A stretch of 64,000 bases of DNA from Galbula dea (taxonomy: Eukaryota; Chordata; Aves; Piciformes; Galbulidae): the NCBI GenBank assembly GCA_013399015.1, contig VWZX01010409.1:682001-746000 (forward strand). The letters are read 5' to 3'. The notes beneath the pieces were generated by a model. That model did not search any database. It had not been told where the DNA came from and saw nothing but the letters and a program-made list of their open reading frames with translations. Both the position numbers and the translations under genes were made by a program. The stretch's first letter is position 1. Each line of letters begins with the position of its first letter. Below, in pieces: positions 51,916 through 64,000 of this stretch.

Positions 51916-54900
51916 CACCCTTCAGTTCACAACCCCCATCTCACACACAAAATGATCCTCACCAGCCCAATGCTCAGCCACTGCCAAGCAGCACCCCCTC
52001 ACAGCAGAATACTTTCTTTGGGAAAAAGGGAACACACCCTTACCTGCAGGACTGTATAAAATTCACAAGGAACCATCATGTACCAGTGCCCCCTTTCCCC
52101 TCTGCCAAAACTGTATCCTTCCCCAAAAATGATGGAACAGCAGGAAAGGTGGAAAGAAGCAAGACAAGAGATACTGAGGACTGCATATGGGCTTATGTGA
52201 TTAACTAGCAACCAAGATAGGACTCTTCTACCAGTAAGAGTGACAGCTGAAATGGGTGGAGAGAGTGTAGTTGGTAAGTTGACGGAGAAGGCAAACAGGG
52301 AACAATTGCTAATCACCTTCCAGTACAAAACCCAGAGAAGTGTCAAATGAAAGAGCTCAGTACCTTTATTTAATAAAGTACTTTTCCACACTGCATAAAC
52401 TGTGAAACTCTTCACTAGATGCTGGGGGGGATCAAAATAAATAAATAAATAGAGTTCAAAAGCAAACAGGGCAAATTAATGAAAGTGTACCATCTCAGGC
52501 TCAGCAAGCCCCTGACCCAGAAAGCACTCTAGCCTTGGGAAAGCATCACATATGCTTCTCTTGCTGTGCTACTATACTGTAAACACCTGCTGCAGGTCAC
52601 GGTCAAGGGCAGGATGCTGAACGAGCTGGGTGTGTGGCTGGACTGTTGTGATCTCTCTCACAATGTCATTACAGACCCACAGCCTGAGCTTCCCTTGTCT
52701 CTTGCTATCTATTGATTTGTGACCTCATCTCAACACTATTATGGCAAAAAAAGAGCACAATTCACAGTTAAGAGAAATGCTAAATTAGATTTCATGTGTG
52801 TCGTTATTGCTTTCTGCTGCCCACCTAATAACAGTTGTTTGCACTTCTGCTGTGCTGTCATCTAAAATGTACCCTTACATAAACTATCTCCATTTTGTAA
52901 CTCCTTCTAATACAATGTCCTATGTCCTAACTCCCCCACCCAGTCTCACCTGGGTCACACTGCTTCCACAGATCATTTCTCAAATGGATTCTGCCAATTA
53001 CATGACAAACATATGAATCAAAACCTGTCATCTTTTTATATGAACAGTGGGAAACCCCAAAACAAGAAAATGCCAGAGTACTGCCCAGTACAATGTACCC
53101 ACATAAATATCACACTGCTAATGCCCCCAAACATCATTTTTTCTTATCATATACACAAAAATAGATTGCAGCACAATAAACTGCCATAGGCACATGCCTT
53201 CTCCTATGCTTTCTAGTTTTTTCAACCTATTTGTACACATTGTAGTAAAGCATACAAAGATATTCAGATATTCCATAATGTTCTATTTACAATATAAAAT
53301 ATCAGTTCATTCTATGAGTAATATGTGTATTTTCATGAAGGAACAGAGCCTTCTTCCTGCCCTTTCTCTCCCCATTTTCCAAGATGTACCAATGAAAACT
53401 GGAAGTATTTATTCCAGTGAGGGCTGAGAAACAAAATTGGTTCAAGAGGTTTCCATGTTTACACTGTCCTATTTCCTTCTCCAAATCTAGTTTCTCTAGT
53501 AACAAAGTTGAGCTTTTAAAAATTATTATTTATTTCTCATGTTTCCTGTTCCATAGTAGAACAGATCCAACATGCTAAAACACAGCTTCATTTTTCTTTA
53601 TCCCAAGATGTTGGTGAAGCCAAGATTAATTAACCTTACGGGTTAACACGGGGGAAAAAAAAAAACAGAATATTTCCTATTATCAGCTGTGAACATGTCT
53701 TTTTTTTTTTCCCCTTTTAGTTTCACTGGATCTTTTTTAGTTGCATAATGTGACAAAATAAATGTGACAAAAGGAGTCCTTAAACTCCTTCCACTGTAAC
53801 AATCATAATTTTGCAAACTTTCACCATATCCATTTATTCAGGGCTTCACAAGACAAATCTTCTTGGCCTGTAACAGTTTTTTTTCCAGTTCTCAACTCAT
53901 TATTAGTATCTGTCTTACTAAAATCCTGCTAATTTGCAATATTTTTAGATGACACCAGCAGAACAAGTGTTTCAGGTTAAAGTATGCCATTTAATTTTGA
54001 TAACTGCTCTGTACTGCACTCAACCTGCAGTTATTCAGGTTATGCATTGATCAACCTCTAAGTATATCTTCAACCAAACTACTTTCAGAAGGAATGGCAA
54101 GGACAATGCACAGGACAAGCAGTTCTGCAGCTCTATACCCAAATTACTTAGCTCCATACCCATAATCACACTGAGCAGGCAAAGAATTGTGTTCTGTGCT
54201 ACAAATGTCAAAGTTCTGAAGTTTTCTGATGGTGTAATTTATGCTTTATATCACATAACCATATTTTAAACTCACCCCTCTACCACACCAGCTAAGAATC
54301 TGGTGTCCATAGTTACTCTGGGTAAACACATACAACAAACTCTTACATTTCACAGTTCTTACAACGAATTTCATATTCAACTACTACTAGTTATCACTAT
54401 TACTAGCTTACATGGAATATGAGGTCAATCTCTGAGTCTAAGATTGACTGATATTAGTTAATCTTTAATTACTTCAAACTGATAAATGAATGTTATGCTT
54501 TTTCATATTAATCCATCTGTTAAAAGTGTCTAGCACCAAAGAGTGTAAGTTGGATTCAACAGCTGAATGAGATGAACTTTACTCTCTTCCCTGTAATACC
54601 CAGATGATAATAAAGGCTCCATGTAACATAACTTAAGTGTCACTGCAGCAAGAGAGACCAAGGTGACTCTAAACCCAGTACCTTTTCTCTAACAAGTAGG
54701 CAAAGGAAGGGAATTAGAATACAGCAAGGATGCAGCTTTGCCCAAATTGAGCCATCTGTGGATTGAGACTTCCTAAAGTAGAAGTTTTTATTAACATTGC
54801 TATTGCATCTATGTATTTACTAGGGCTTTCTATACTTTTTCTTCTACAAAGCCAGCACACGTTTTTGGAACCACATCAGCTTTTAGCATCCCCATCGCTC

Positions 54901-56217
54901 CAGGACTCTTCACTTACGCCTCAGATAGAAAGTGTTTTCAGTTGCTCAGATTCTGCATCAGCAGTGCCCTCTGGGAACTGTATTCAAATAAAGAGTGAAC
55001 AATCAATTTCTATCCTTTCACTCCACAGTATTCAGAATCTGCCATACTGCCTTTTCTTAACCATCTATTTTCCAAAGAAGGATGTGAAACGTTAATTCTT
55101 TGTATTTATACATGGCAGACAGAAAACAAGTCTCTAAACCACAGCAATAGGACTGTGCAAGAAAAAACCCCAGCACTGACACAAGTTACCAGGCAGAGGA
55201 AAACACAGACAAGAGTCAAGAAAGTCACCTTTCTGTGAGGCAATTGTGTTGCACAATCACACCTACAGGCAGCGGAGAATGAATACTTTCCCAAACACCA
55301 CATACCTCCCAGACTCAGCCTCTCTCAGAAATACAGAACTTTTTAACAGAAAAGAGCAGCAGTTCTGCCAGACAGAAAACTGGGGCTTTAGTAATTTAAA
55401 GGACAACAAAAAGAGTTTCCAAAGGAAAGTCCTCATGTGTCTGTAACCAAATTCAAGGCCAGTATGATTAAATTCTTGGGGAGCTGCTCAATGAAATCTG
55501 GCAGCTTCAGAGATGGCGCAGTTAAGGCTGAGGATATTTGACAAGGGAGCAGAACCACAAGCAAATGAAAATGAAAACAAAATACCTAGAAGAAAGTTTC
55601 CACCTTCACAGTATATCTTCTAAGTATTTAAATAATTAATTGTGGGCAAAGGTTTTGATTATTAGCCAGAAATTAATTTTCCTCACACAAATTTACTTGC
55701 AAGTTCAGGGCACACTCAGCAAGGATGTTTACAAAGAAAACAAGGAACAAAACCCAGGTCTAGTGCTTCCAAAACACTCTGCTGTTTAAGCAAGATGGAC
55801 AACATGAAGAATTTAGGTAAAAACCAACTACCCTAAAACCCCACAAGTTTTTTGCAGCAAAAGCTATGTCTTGCAGAGTATACTGGTAGACATGACACAG
55901 AATGGGGCCCTAATCCGATTGGAACTGCCAGGCACTAATGGAATACACACACAATAAAAGATTATCAAAAGCTGATTAAAAGCCATCCAAACATTACAAT
56001 CAAAGAGGAGGGATTAAACAAAAGACATGGTTTAGAACAGGTCTGAAGAATTTTTTGACCCCATTAATGGTCTTTATGAACTTATATGCAAAACCTCGAG
56101 GAAGAAAAAACACACTTCAGAATTGAAAGCAGTCTGTTACACTTCAGGTTCTGAATATTACCAAAATGACACTACAATTAAGTGAAGGTATTTCAGGCCG
56201 GTTGGGGAGCAGTGGCA

Positions 56218-56369
56218 GTTGCTAGGCAGCATCTGCTCCTGTCGGAGATGCTTCTTTCTTTGTGCACTACAGAACCTCAGCCAGGAATACTGCCACCAAT
56301 GGATTATTACAAGGCAGCTTACTGCCATCACATGGCATCTGCAAAGTGCTGAAACTGCTGCCTAGCAAC
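56218..56369. promoter_or_regulatory. Candidate intronic element with inverted X-box-like motifs
   Basis: GTTGCTAGGCAGC at 56218-56230 and its exact reverse complement GCTGCCTAGCAAC at 56357-56369 are 126 bases apart. Each resembles the RFX X-box (GTTGCC-ATG-GCAAC type). Composition here is richer in GC than the surrounding intron. A regulatory role is inferred, not shown. Confidence 0.35.
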
Positions 56370-57189
56370 ACCGCCTCTTTCTACTGAGTCATACCATCAC
56401 TATGAAAATATTCATGCAAAAAAAGAAACAGATGCCCGAGAAGAAAGGTGATCATTCACTAGCAAAGGCAGTTATTGCTAGCATCCTTCCCCTACCCTCC
56501 AACATAAAAATAGAGATTAGGCTCAAAAATCATGAGCTGTTCAAAATAGTTTTGCACATCTTGGTGGCATAAGGTAGAAATGAAGATAAGACCAGAAGAC
56601 CACACTGTTGTCCACTGCCTTAGCTGTATTAAGGAACTGGTTTTGAGCTTCTAGCTCCTTCCTGCAGATCGAGTTCGTCAGGTACCAGTTCATCCAACTT
56701 CCACCCTGGCAGTACAGAAGCCCCTTACCCAGTCCCTCCCTGCAGGAAGTAAACACAGCAGTTTCTTTTTCTGCCTTTTAAGCCGACATGAACACCGTTT
56801 CAGCATCTGAAACCCTTTTGCCTCTTTCCGATACCTAAGTGGCAAAGAGAAGAAAAACCCTGACCACACTGCACAGAGCAGCATGGAGCCCTTCTGCACT
56901 GCTGCGTTCCATAGTCTGCAACAGGAGCCAGAAACGGCTACATTTTGCTCTTGAACACTAGGAAACGAAATTTTAACAAAACAGTCAAGCTTTGATTATC
57001 CAGGAAGATGGAAACTGTAGCACCTCTCCAGGAAACCTGCTCCAGTGCTTTGCCATATGCACTGTGGAAATGAACGTCCCTTACTGTAACCTGCCACCAC
57101 TGCTGCTCCTTTCACTGTGCAACTCTGAAAAGCATCTGTCTGTCTTCTCTGTAACTTCCTTAAAAATAGCTAACTACAAAGCACAGCCC

Positions 57190-57345
57190 TTCTTATCCTC
57201 CTCTTCCGCAGGTCATACAACCCTAGATCTTGCAGACCCTCCTTTCTCATCATGTGCTCCAGCCTCCTCCTGACCATCTCCTAACTGCATCCCTGGTACT
57301 GTGAGACACAGTGCTCGAGATGCAGCCCCAAGAGCAATTCCCCAA
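57190..57345 (-). mobile_element. Possible CR1 fragment
   Basis: Plus-strand text with TCATGTGCTCCAGCCTCCTC and GTGCTCGAGATGCAGCCCC resembles the complement of an internal CR1 3' region. The match is weak and from memory. Confidence 0.35.
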
Positions 57346-58982
57346 AGGAGGAAAAGATCACTTCCACCAACATCCCGGTTACACAGGAAGGCAGCCTGGT
57401 ATGCAGCTAGCTACAATAGAGCACAACTGACTGATGTTCACCCATGAGAAAACATAGCTACCATCCCTCAGCGACTTCACACTGAAGTCGTAAGACTTGT
57501 CGTCCTCCAAACTGCTAAACAGGTTCCTAACATGCTGAAGTTACCTTGACATTTAGAGTTAGTTTGCAGATTTCCTGTAAGGAGAAGAAAGAGAAGAATA
57601 GAGGAGATTTAGAGATGTGTTTATTAGCGTATCAGCTCCCTTATCTTAGTTGAAAACCTCTGTATTTTAGCCTATAGTCTGCCACACAAGAACCTTCTGT
57701 GGACATCTGGAGAGAAGACTCTCAACCCACACACAAGTACATTGACCTTTATGGTAAACTATTTGCTACTAAATTACCAAAGAAATAAAATATTTGCCTT
57801 ACATAATTGAAGACTTTTTTCTTCCCCATGAGACCTCAAGAATTTTTACCTCTTCTAGCCTTAACTTAAGCAAATATGCATTATTTAATGCTTCCAACAT
57901 CATCTGACACATTGGGAAAAATCCTCTTTTTCTCTTATTGCACCCACCCACTCACACAGAGGTTGAAACAATTTAACTTTTATTTTTCATTATTAGAAGA
58001 ATACCTTCCCTTGTCAGCAACCTGAAATGTAGTCAACCCAGAATTGAGGAAAAAAAAACCCAACAGTAAGATCAGAAGTTGTTGTTTAGGGCCTTGCTGT
58101 GATGAAGAAAGGAAGCCTGGTTCTACCTCTTCTTCTTCAGAGACAACAGAGAAGATGTTTCTGCAAGACCAACGCTTCAAAAGCAATATTCCTTGGGGTA
58201 AAACCCTTGGACCACAAAGAGAACCAAATACTTATCAGAAAAAAAAAAACAAAAAAAACACCCAAAACCCCACCACAACAGAGCAATAATGTTCATAACT
58301 CTGATCAGACCAAGGGACTCCAGAAGGCTGAAAGAGACCAGCAAGCAGGCAGGATGGAGAGCTGCTGGTGACTATGCACATGACAAGAGCAATGAGGGAG
58401 CAGGACTGACAGCAGCAGCACAAGCTGTTCCCAGCGGATGCTCAGCTGCGTGGTCAACAGACGGCAGACCCAAGCCAATCAGCTCAGAGCTGGTCTCTCC
58501 GTGCCCTGGGCCAGCTCTTCCCATACTAGCAAGTCACTCTCAAGAGGTGATTTGACAATAACCTTTAAACAGGAACACAGACACATAGATGCTTCACCTA
58601 AGCAAGGCCAGGTGCACAGGTAGCACATAGCTCCATTTTGTAGAGTATGTTACAGCAGATGGCGAGCAAAATTATCTCAAAAATGTTGATCCTGCTTCAT
58701 TAGAGGCAGCAAAGCTTTTGTCTGTTGTCTGTTCAGCTTATCAAAAATTGAGTTGCCAATCATTCAGCTCATGAGCATTTAGAGAGAGAGAAAAAAACAA
58801 AGTTCAAACCACAGTTTTCAGTAACTTTCTTTTACAAGTATTTATCTATTTTTGGATTATTTATAGCACATTGGCTGACACTTTCTCACTTGTGCCCACA
58901 TGCTCTGCCCATGCATATAAAACAGCCATACAGACATAAGCTTAAATGAGAACACACATCCAGGTTCTAGTTCCAAACCCTC

Positions 58983-59325
58983 CTGCCTTAAGCAGGGATG
59001 CCACTCATTAGACCGTGTTGCCCAAGGCCCCATCCAACCTGGCCAGGGGTAGGGCATCCACAACCCCTCTAGGCAACCAGTGCCAGTGACTCACCACCCT
59101 CTGAGTTAAGCATTTCTTCCTACTATCCAATCTAAATCTTCTCTCTTTCAGTCTAAAACCATTTCCCCTTGTCCTATCACTATCTGCCCAAGTAAGAAGT
59201 CTCTCTCCCTCATTTTTTATAAGCTCCCTTTAAGTATTGGAAGGCCACAATAAGGTCTCCCTAGAGCCTTCTCTTCTCCAGTCTGAACAACTCTCTCAGC
59301 CTGTCCTCATAGGGAAGCCTTTCAA
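58983..59325 (-). mobile_element. CR1 LINE fragment, first of two adjacent copies
   Basis: Plus-strand text includes GCCCCATCCAACCTGGCC, CAACCAGTGCCAGTGACTCA, TTTCCCCTTGTCCTATCACT and TCTCTTCTCCAGTCTGAACA, the complement of CR1. Its own 3' terminus is missing. It is in the same orientation as DOCK3. Confidence 0.9.
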
Positions 59326-59387
59326 CTGGTTTCTGTTTAACAGTTCTTCTGGGTTTCTCTGGCATTTATGCAAGGCTTCATTTATTA

Positions 59388-59667
59388 AGATCACATAATC
59401 CCAGGATGGTGGGGGTTGGAAAGGACCTCTGGAGATTATCTAGTCCAACCCTCCTCAGTAAAGCAGTCACCCAGAGCAGGTTGCCCAGGATCACTTCCAG
59501 GTAGGTTTGGAATCTCTTCAGAGAAGGAGACTCCACAATCCCTCTGGGAAGTCTGGCCCAGTGCTCTGGCACCCTCATAGAAAAGTTTTTCCTCACACTC
59601 AGGTGGAACTTCCCTGTGTTCTATTTTCTGCCCATTGCCCCTTGTCCTGTCACTAGGCACCACTGAA
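59388..59667 (-). mobile_element. CR1 LINE 3' end, second of two adjacent copies
   Basis: Plus-strand text runs from GATCACATAATCCCAGGATG through GTTGGAAAGGACCTCTGG, TATCTAGTCCAACCC, CAGAGCAGGTTGCCCAGGAT, GGCCCAGTGCTCTGGCACCC and GCCCCTTGTCCTGTCACTAG. It overlaps in CR1 coordinates with the neighbouring copy, so these are two insertions, not one split element. Confidence 0.95.
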
Positions 59668-62600
59668 CATAGATTTCTAGAACTAAACCACCTGCCAAAG
59701 CACAACAAACTACATTATGACACACTGGGTAGCTCACAGACATATTCAAAATGAAGAAAACAAAGTAATTCACCACTCCATCAACTACCTACTGTCAACA
59801 CTGAAGCTTCCTTACATTGTAACATCTAAACAAACCTTTCATTTTTGTTTCCAAGAGTAACTGGCAGTAGCCTACATCTGAAAGCAGAATGACCTGCCTT
59901 CAATCACCAAGAGCTAGCTGGCACTGCTTGTCAGAAGCTCTTCTTAAGACTTGATATCCAGAAACACTCAAGAGAAGGAAATTAAGTCAAATGCTGAAGT
60001 GAGACAAGGTAAGTCTCATCCTTGTAAATAATCACATCACAACTATACTGGAAAGCACTCAGACTGCTCAAGCCCACTTACCAGTCCTCTCAATGCCTTC
60101 AGTAAGCTTTGACTAAAGACTCATTGTTTAAACAAACGCTAAAGTATGTCTAAAAGGAAGGAACTGCAGCTCAAAAACCTTAAGGGATGCTTTCAGGATC
60201 TCAGAAGAGATTACAATGTTCATTTTTGACATGCAAAAACCTGAACTGAGGTTTGATTTTTAATAGCACTGACTTGAGTAAGATATTTCATCTCTTTGCC
60301 TTGAGGTTCAATGAGTACACAGATTTTGAAACAGAATAAAGAGTAAAATGCAGTGATATTAAGGCTGATTCATAACTTAAAAACAATCAGTGGAATGACT
60401 GCTGCCAATTGCAACTGGTTTTGAACCAAGGTCCTACTGTGTGCTTCCTTTAGCCTCTTCCTCAGTGAATATTACAGCTGAGAAAAGAACACAAACTAAA
60501 TTCACTATACTAATTAACCAAAATCCCTCTTAAGAAAGAGAAAAAGTTGCATCAGGCTCCTTGATTCATAGATGAATAATCTCTCCAAGACTTTCAACCC
60601 TTTGGTCAGTGTTTTCACATCCATATGTGAAAAGAGCTCTCATTTCTCAGAGAAATGAGCCTCTGAAATGTGTATGGCCACTGATAACCCTAGCTGTTGA
60701 GGGTCACCAGGGAGTTACACCTCTTTATAGGAGAACTATGTTCCAAATAACTCTTAACATACTAATCAGAAAAGCCTGGGTATCTACATGTCCTTGTGCA
60801 TATGAAGACAAAGGACTCTTCCTCATTCCCAATGATGCCTTTCTTGTGGGCTTTTGTGTGGTAGAGAGTTTTCTCTATCACAAGTTCTGGTAACAGTTCT
60901 TACATGCTGGACTCCAACTTTTTAAGGCCAAAAGAGCTGCGAAGAAAGGCTCAGCAAGATAGTGAGACCCAAGTCCAGCTGAGCTGTGCCACTGACTGTA
61001 AAGCAAGAAAGCCACCCCCAGAAGGATTAATAAAAACAGCAGCTTTCCTCTCTTCCTCCTACATACACTGCAAAAATGACCAGCACACCTCACTCACCAC
61101 CTTCCTATGCCTTAAATTGTTCAAAAGAGAAACTACTTTAAACTTCCTCCCTAATTTCACTCTGAACAATCTCCCTTCTTGCCCTACAGGCTTGACAATG
61201 TATTTAAATCCAAAACACACAAATAAGCAGAGTCACCTAAGTCTTCCAAGAACTAGCAGCATTTGAAGCACATACCCTGTTTTTAATTGAATTGATACCT
61301 ACTGCATTTAAAAAAGGAAAGTAAAGTGACTTGTTCCTTGAATAAATATGAAAAGCCTGGTTTCCTGCCACTGGATACTCCCATTCCCTCAGTTTCACCA
61401 GCAGTCCCATCACAAACAGAATGTGAATTGATCTTTTGCCATCCCCAGTCCTGTTTCTGAGCACTTCTGTCTATGAAACACCCTCAAGTTCCCTCCTATG
61501 CTCACATTTAAGGCCTCAGGTTCTCCAGCAAGCAAACAATAAAGTTCCATTAGGAAGAATCCTGATAGAACCTTATTATCCATTCTTTTCAGCAAGTCAG
61601 CAGCTGCTCATCTGCACTGCTATCCACAGGAACACTACTAAGGTCTTTCTTCTCACCCAGCCACCAATCTTCGAGACATTTGTAGGAAAGATAAACCTGA
61701 GACTGCCAACTCTCATCAGAAAATGTCACTCATTAGTGGATGAAAGAGCATTGTTAGGTAAGGACAGAAAGCTTGAACACTTAAAAACCACCCTTAGGAA
61801 ATCAGCCTAAATATGAAATCAATCCTGCAGTGTGGATAAGGTCAGAGAGGAACCACTTTTTCCCCCACCCTACTGGCAAGCAGCTGCAGTCCTGAAGGTC
61901 TTAACTGAATACATAATATGGCAGAACTATGAATAAATAGAGAAAGTTGCTCTCAAAACCATCAGTGCATCAAAGTTAAAACCCAGACTGCAGCACTCTC
62001 ACTTCTTACTCTAGGATCACACCCAGATTCCCATACAAACCACACAAAGTGCTCAACATACATATCTGATTCCTTGCATCCACAAGCAATCTGAAATGCC
62101 GTTTCTCAACTTCATTCCTCCTAGGTTTAAAAACTTTTGGCTAATTTGTACTCTAAGTGTATTTCTGGACAACTTGTATCTTGATGATCTCAAACTAGGG
62201 CTAATTCTCACTCAGCTCTGCAGACCAGGTATTCACAATGTAACCACAATGGCTTTTGGTTAGTCTTTTCTAAGATAAATGAGCCAAAATCTATTAGTCT
62301 CTTACCAAAACCCAGTATATTTAATATTTATCTCAGCAACAGCAGAAATACAGAGTTACACTAGCCTGAGACTCATATATTGTTCACTGCATTAAATGAC
62401 ACCTTACTAAACTTTCCTATCTAGACTGAAAGTCTCCAATCAGGTGCATCTTGGGAGTTGCTCTTTTCAGGGACATTTTAAGGTGTGATTCATTGCTCAT
62501 TCAGTCAAATAACACATATACATTTCCTTTATGATCCCTGACTGACAAATTCCAAGTCCTAAGGGTAAAAAAAAATGCCCTTAGGCACAAAATATTGAAT

Positions 62601-64000
62601 GGAACTATAAATTACTCCAATCCACAGATCATCTAGTTTTCCTGGCTAATGAGTCCCCAGGTACCACACCACCCCCCATCCCAAACCAGCCTTGCACAGA
62701 AGGAGTACATCCTCCATACAGTTTTGGTTCCAACACAGATCACTGAAGAATATCCTTAGTCACCTCCCTCCTGCTGCCAGATAATTAAGTGTTTCTGGCA
62801 ATAAAGATAGAGAAGATGAAATATAATATACATCTCATGACACAGAACCCAGCTGCAATGATTGATATTGCTTCCTGGATTACTGAGGATGGACTTTTTT
62901 CTACCTCTCTGAAACTTTTAGACTTGTTAGCAAAATGCCTCAGTGATACAGGAAAACCTCAATCCCAACAGCCCAAAGCACTCCTTGGTTGAGCTATGCC
63001 TGCTGTGTGAACAGGCGAGAAGAGAACAGCATGCCAAGAGACTCAGGGAGGGAAGGCAGCCTTCTTGTGAGTTTTGCAGTCCTGTTTTTCCAAACACAAA
63101 CATGAACTGGGAACTGCAAGCCAAGGTTTAGTGACAAGGGAACAAAATTAAAGAGAGATACTGATCAAAAAGCAGAAGCTGCAGTACAGAACTGTAACTA
63201 GGACATTCTGATGTTCCAGCCTTTCTTAGAAGGAACAGGGGAAATACTAGTTAGATGTATTTGTGCTTACGGATTTATTTTTCATTGGTACCAATTAAGT
63301 GGTGAAAATAAAGATGAAAAACTCTTTTCAAATAAAACAACAGATTTTAACTCAATTCTTTGAATAAACTAAAACCAGATGTTGTTTACGTGGACTAGGT
63401 TTTTCTTCTCCTGATTTAATAGATACATATTTCATATGGTCAGCCACAGAAAGCATAGGATTAACTACACTAGGAAATAAGAAAAATAACTTTGAAAAGC
63501 ACCTAAATGTGCTCCTTGAACAAAAATAAGCAGCAGAAACTGACAGCCTAATGAAATACATAATCAGCTCTCACACACTTGCCAATTTTTAATTAAATGT
63601 ATTTAATTTATTTACTAGAGTTCTCTCTGCTTAGCTTTTTCTTTCACTTCATTATTATTTAGTACTTGCTTTAGAAGACTAAATGTAACTAATCAGATCA
63701 CTTTAATAAATATTTTCTTAGAGACAGAGACTGCTTTAAAAACATTAAAGCACTAGAGGGCTAGAGAGCTAGTTATCTTCAATAATCAGTTGAGAAATCT
63801 CACTAATTATTTTCATAACCCATCATCTTAAGCATCTGTGGAAGAACTGTTTGCCTTCCAACAGCAAGTCTGAAGTTTTAGAAGTGTAGTTTGGAGCAAA
63901 GGTATTGAATGTATTTCAAATAGAACAGAAGGGAATTATTCACAACAGCTACCAGGTAGTAGCTATAGCAGCTGAGAAATACAGTCAAGGAAGAATTTCT

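Larger units (their letters stand above)
1..64000 (-). other. DOCK3: DOCK3 locus, 5' portion (partial gene)
   Basis: Eight minus-strand exons with GT/AG boundaries and matching codon phases join into one reading frame. It matches the N-terminus of DOCK3 as I recall the vertebrate family: half an SH3 domain followed by the conserved DOCK N-terminal helical region. DOCK3 is a Rac exchange factor of the DOCK-B subfamily, enriched in neurons. It binds ELMO through its N-terminal region and acts on actin, axon growth and presenilin-linked adhesion. DOCK3 is preferred over its closest paralogue DOCK4 because diagnostic stretches such as QYETVVPLEDS and KHKVDLFYKLRHVMNELIDL fit DOCK3; DOCK4 differs at many of these positions. 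The first exon and promoter are beyond the right edge. The DHR1 and DHR2 catalytic exons are beyond the left edge. No stop codon or frameshift was seen in any exon. Confidence 0.95.
47262..64000 (-). other. DOCK3: DOCK3 intron 1, 3' part
   Basis: At least 16.7 kb of intron 1, running off the right edge. It contains ancient CR1 at about 51550-51915, a weak CR1 piece at about 57190-57345, two adjacent CR1 copies at 58983-59667, and a GC-richer stretch around 56190-56400 with an X-box-like inverted repeat. I looked for the first coding exon (MWTPTEEEKYGVVIC in mammals as recalled) and a CpG-rich promoter and found neither. Confidence 0.8.

Noticed and set aside
1..64000. CRISPR arrays, operons or other prokaryotic systems
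   Set aside because: Spliced exons, CR1 elements and composition show vertebrate DNA; no regularly spaced repeats were seen.

Overview
The window is vertebrate nuclear DNA, almost certainly from a bird. It is AT-rich and intron-dominated, and its repeats are mostly CR1 LINE 3' fragments, several ending in the ATTCTATG-type tail typical of avian CR1. I cannot name the species or order.

The only gene I can support is the 5' part of DOCK3 (MOCA/PBP), a neuronal Rac guanine-nucleotide exchange factor, transcribed from the minus strand (right to left). Eight coding exons are visible, all with GT/AG boundaries and consistent codon phase: 47188-47261, 37902-37942, 35602-35657, 34125-34221, 12044-12192, 6485-6569, 2209-2250 and 595-749. 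I call them exons 2-9, assuming a single upstream coding exon as in mammals. Joined, they run from the second part of the SH3 domain (about residue 16) to about residue 248 in the DOCK N-terminal region. The first coding exon and promoter lie to the right of the window. The DHR1, DHR2 and C-terminal exons lie to its left. Everything else is intron: intron 1 (at least 16.7 kb present), 2 (9.2 kb), 3 (2.2 kb), 4 (1.4 kb), 5 (21.9 kb), 6 (5.5 kb), 7 (4.2 kb), 8 (1.5 kb) and the start of intron 9.

The introns hold about fourteen CR1-derived pieces in both orientations. They include young-looking 3' ends, two adjacent copies near 59 kb, and ancient reverse-transcriptase fossils near 4 kb and 51.6 kb. 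There is also a GC-rich avian interspersed repeat near 12.6-13.1 kb, a 38-N gap between poly-G runs, an AT microsatellite, and a long polypurine tract that lies on the sense strand as polypyrimidine just upstream of the exon 6 acceptor.

The most unusual element is at about 41780-41945: a tRNA-Glu(CTC)-like head joined to a CR1 3' tail on the minus strand. This is the architecture of a tRNA-derived SINE mobilised by CR1. Other points to check are a 13-bp perfect inverted repeat of an RFX/X-box-like motif in intron 1, a dispersed 38-bp repeat confined to intron 7, and a decoy AG ten bases before exon 2.
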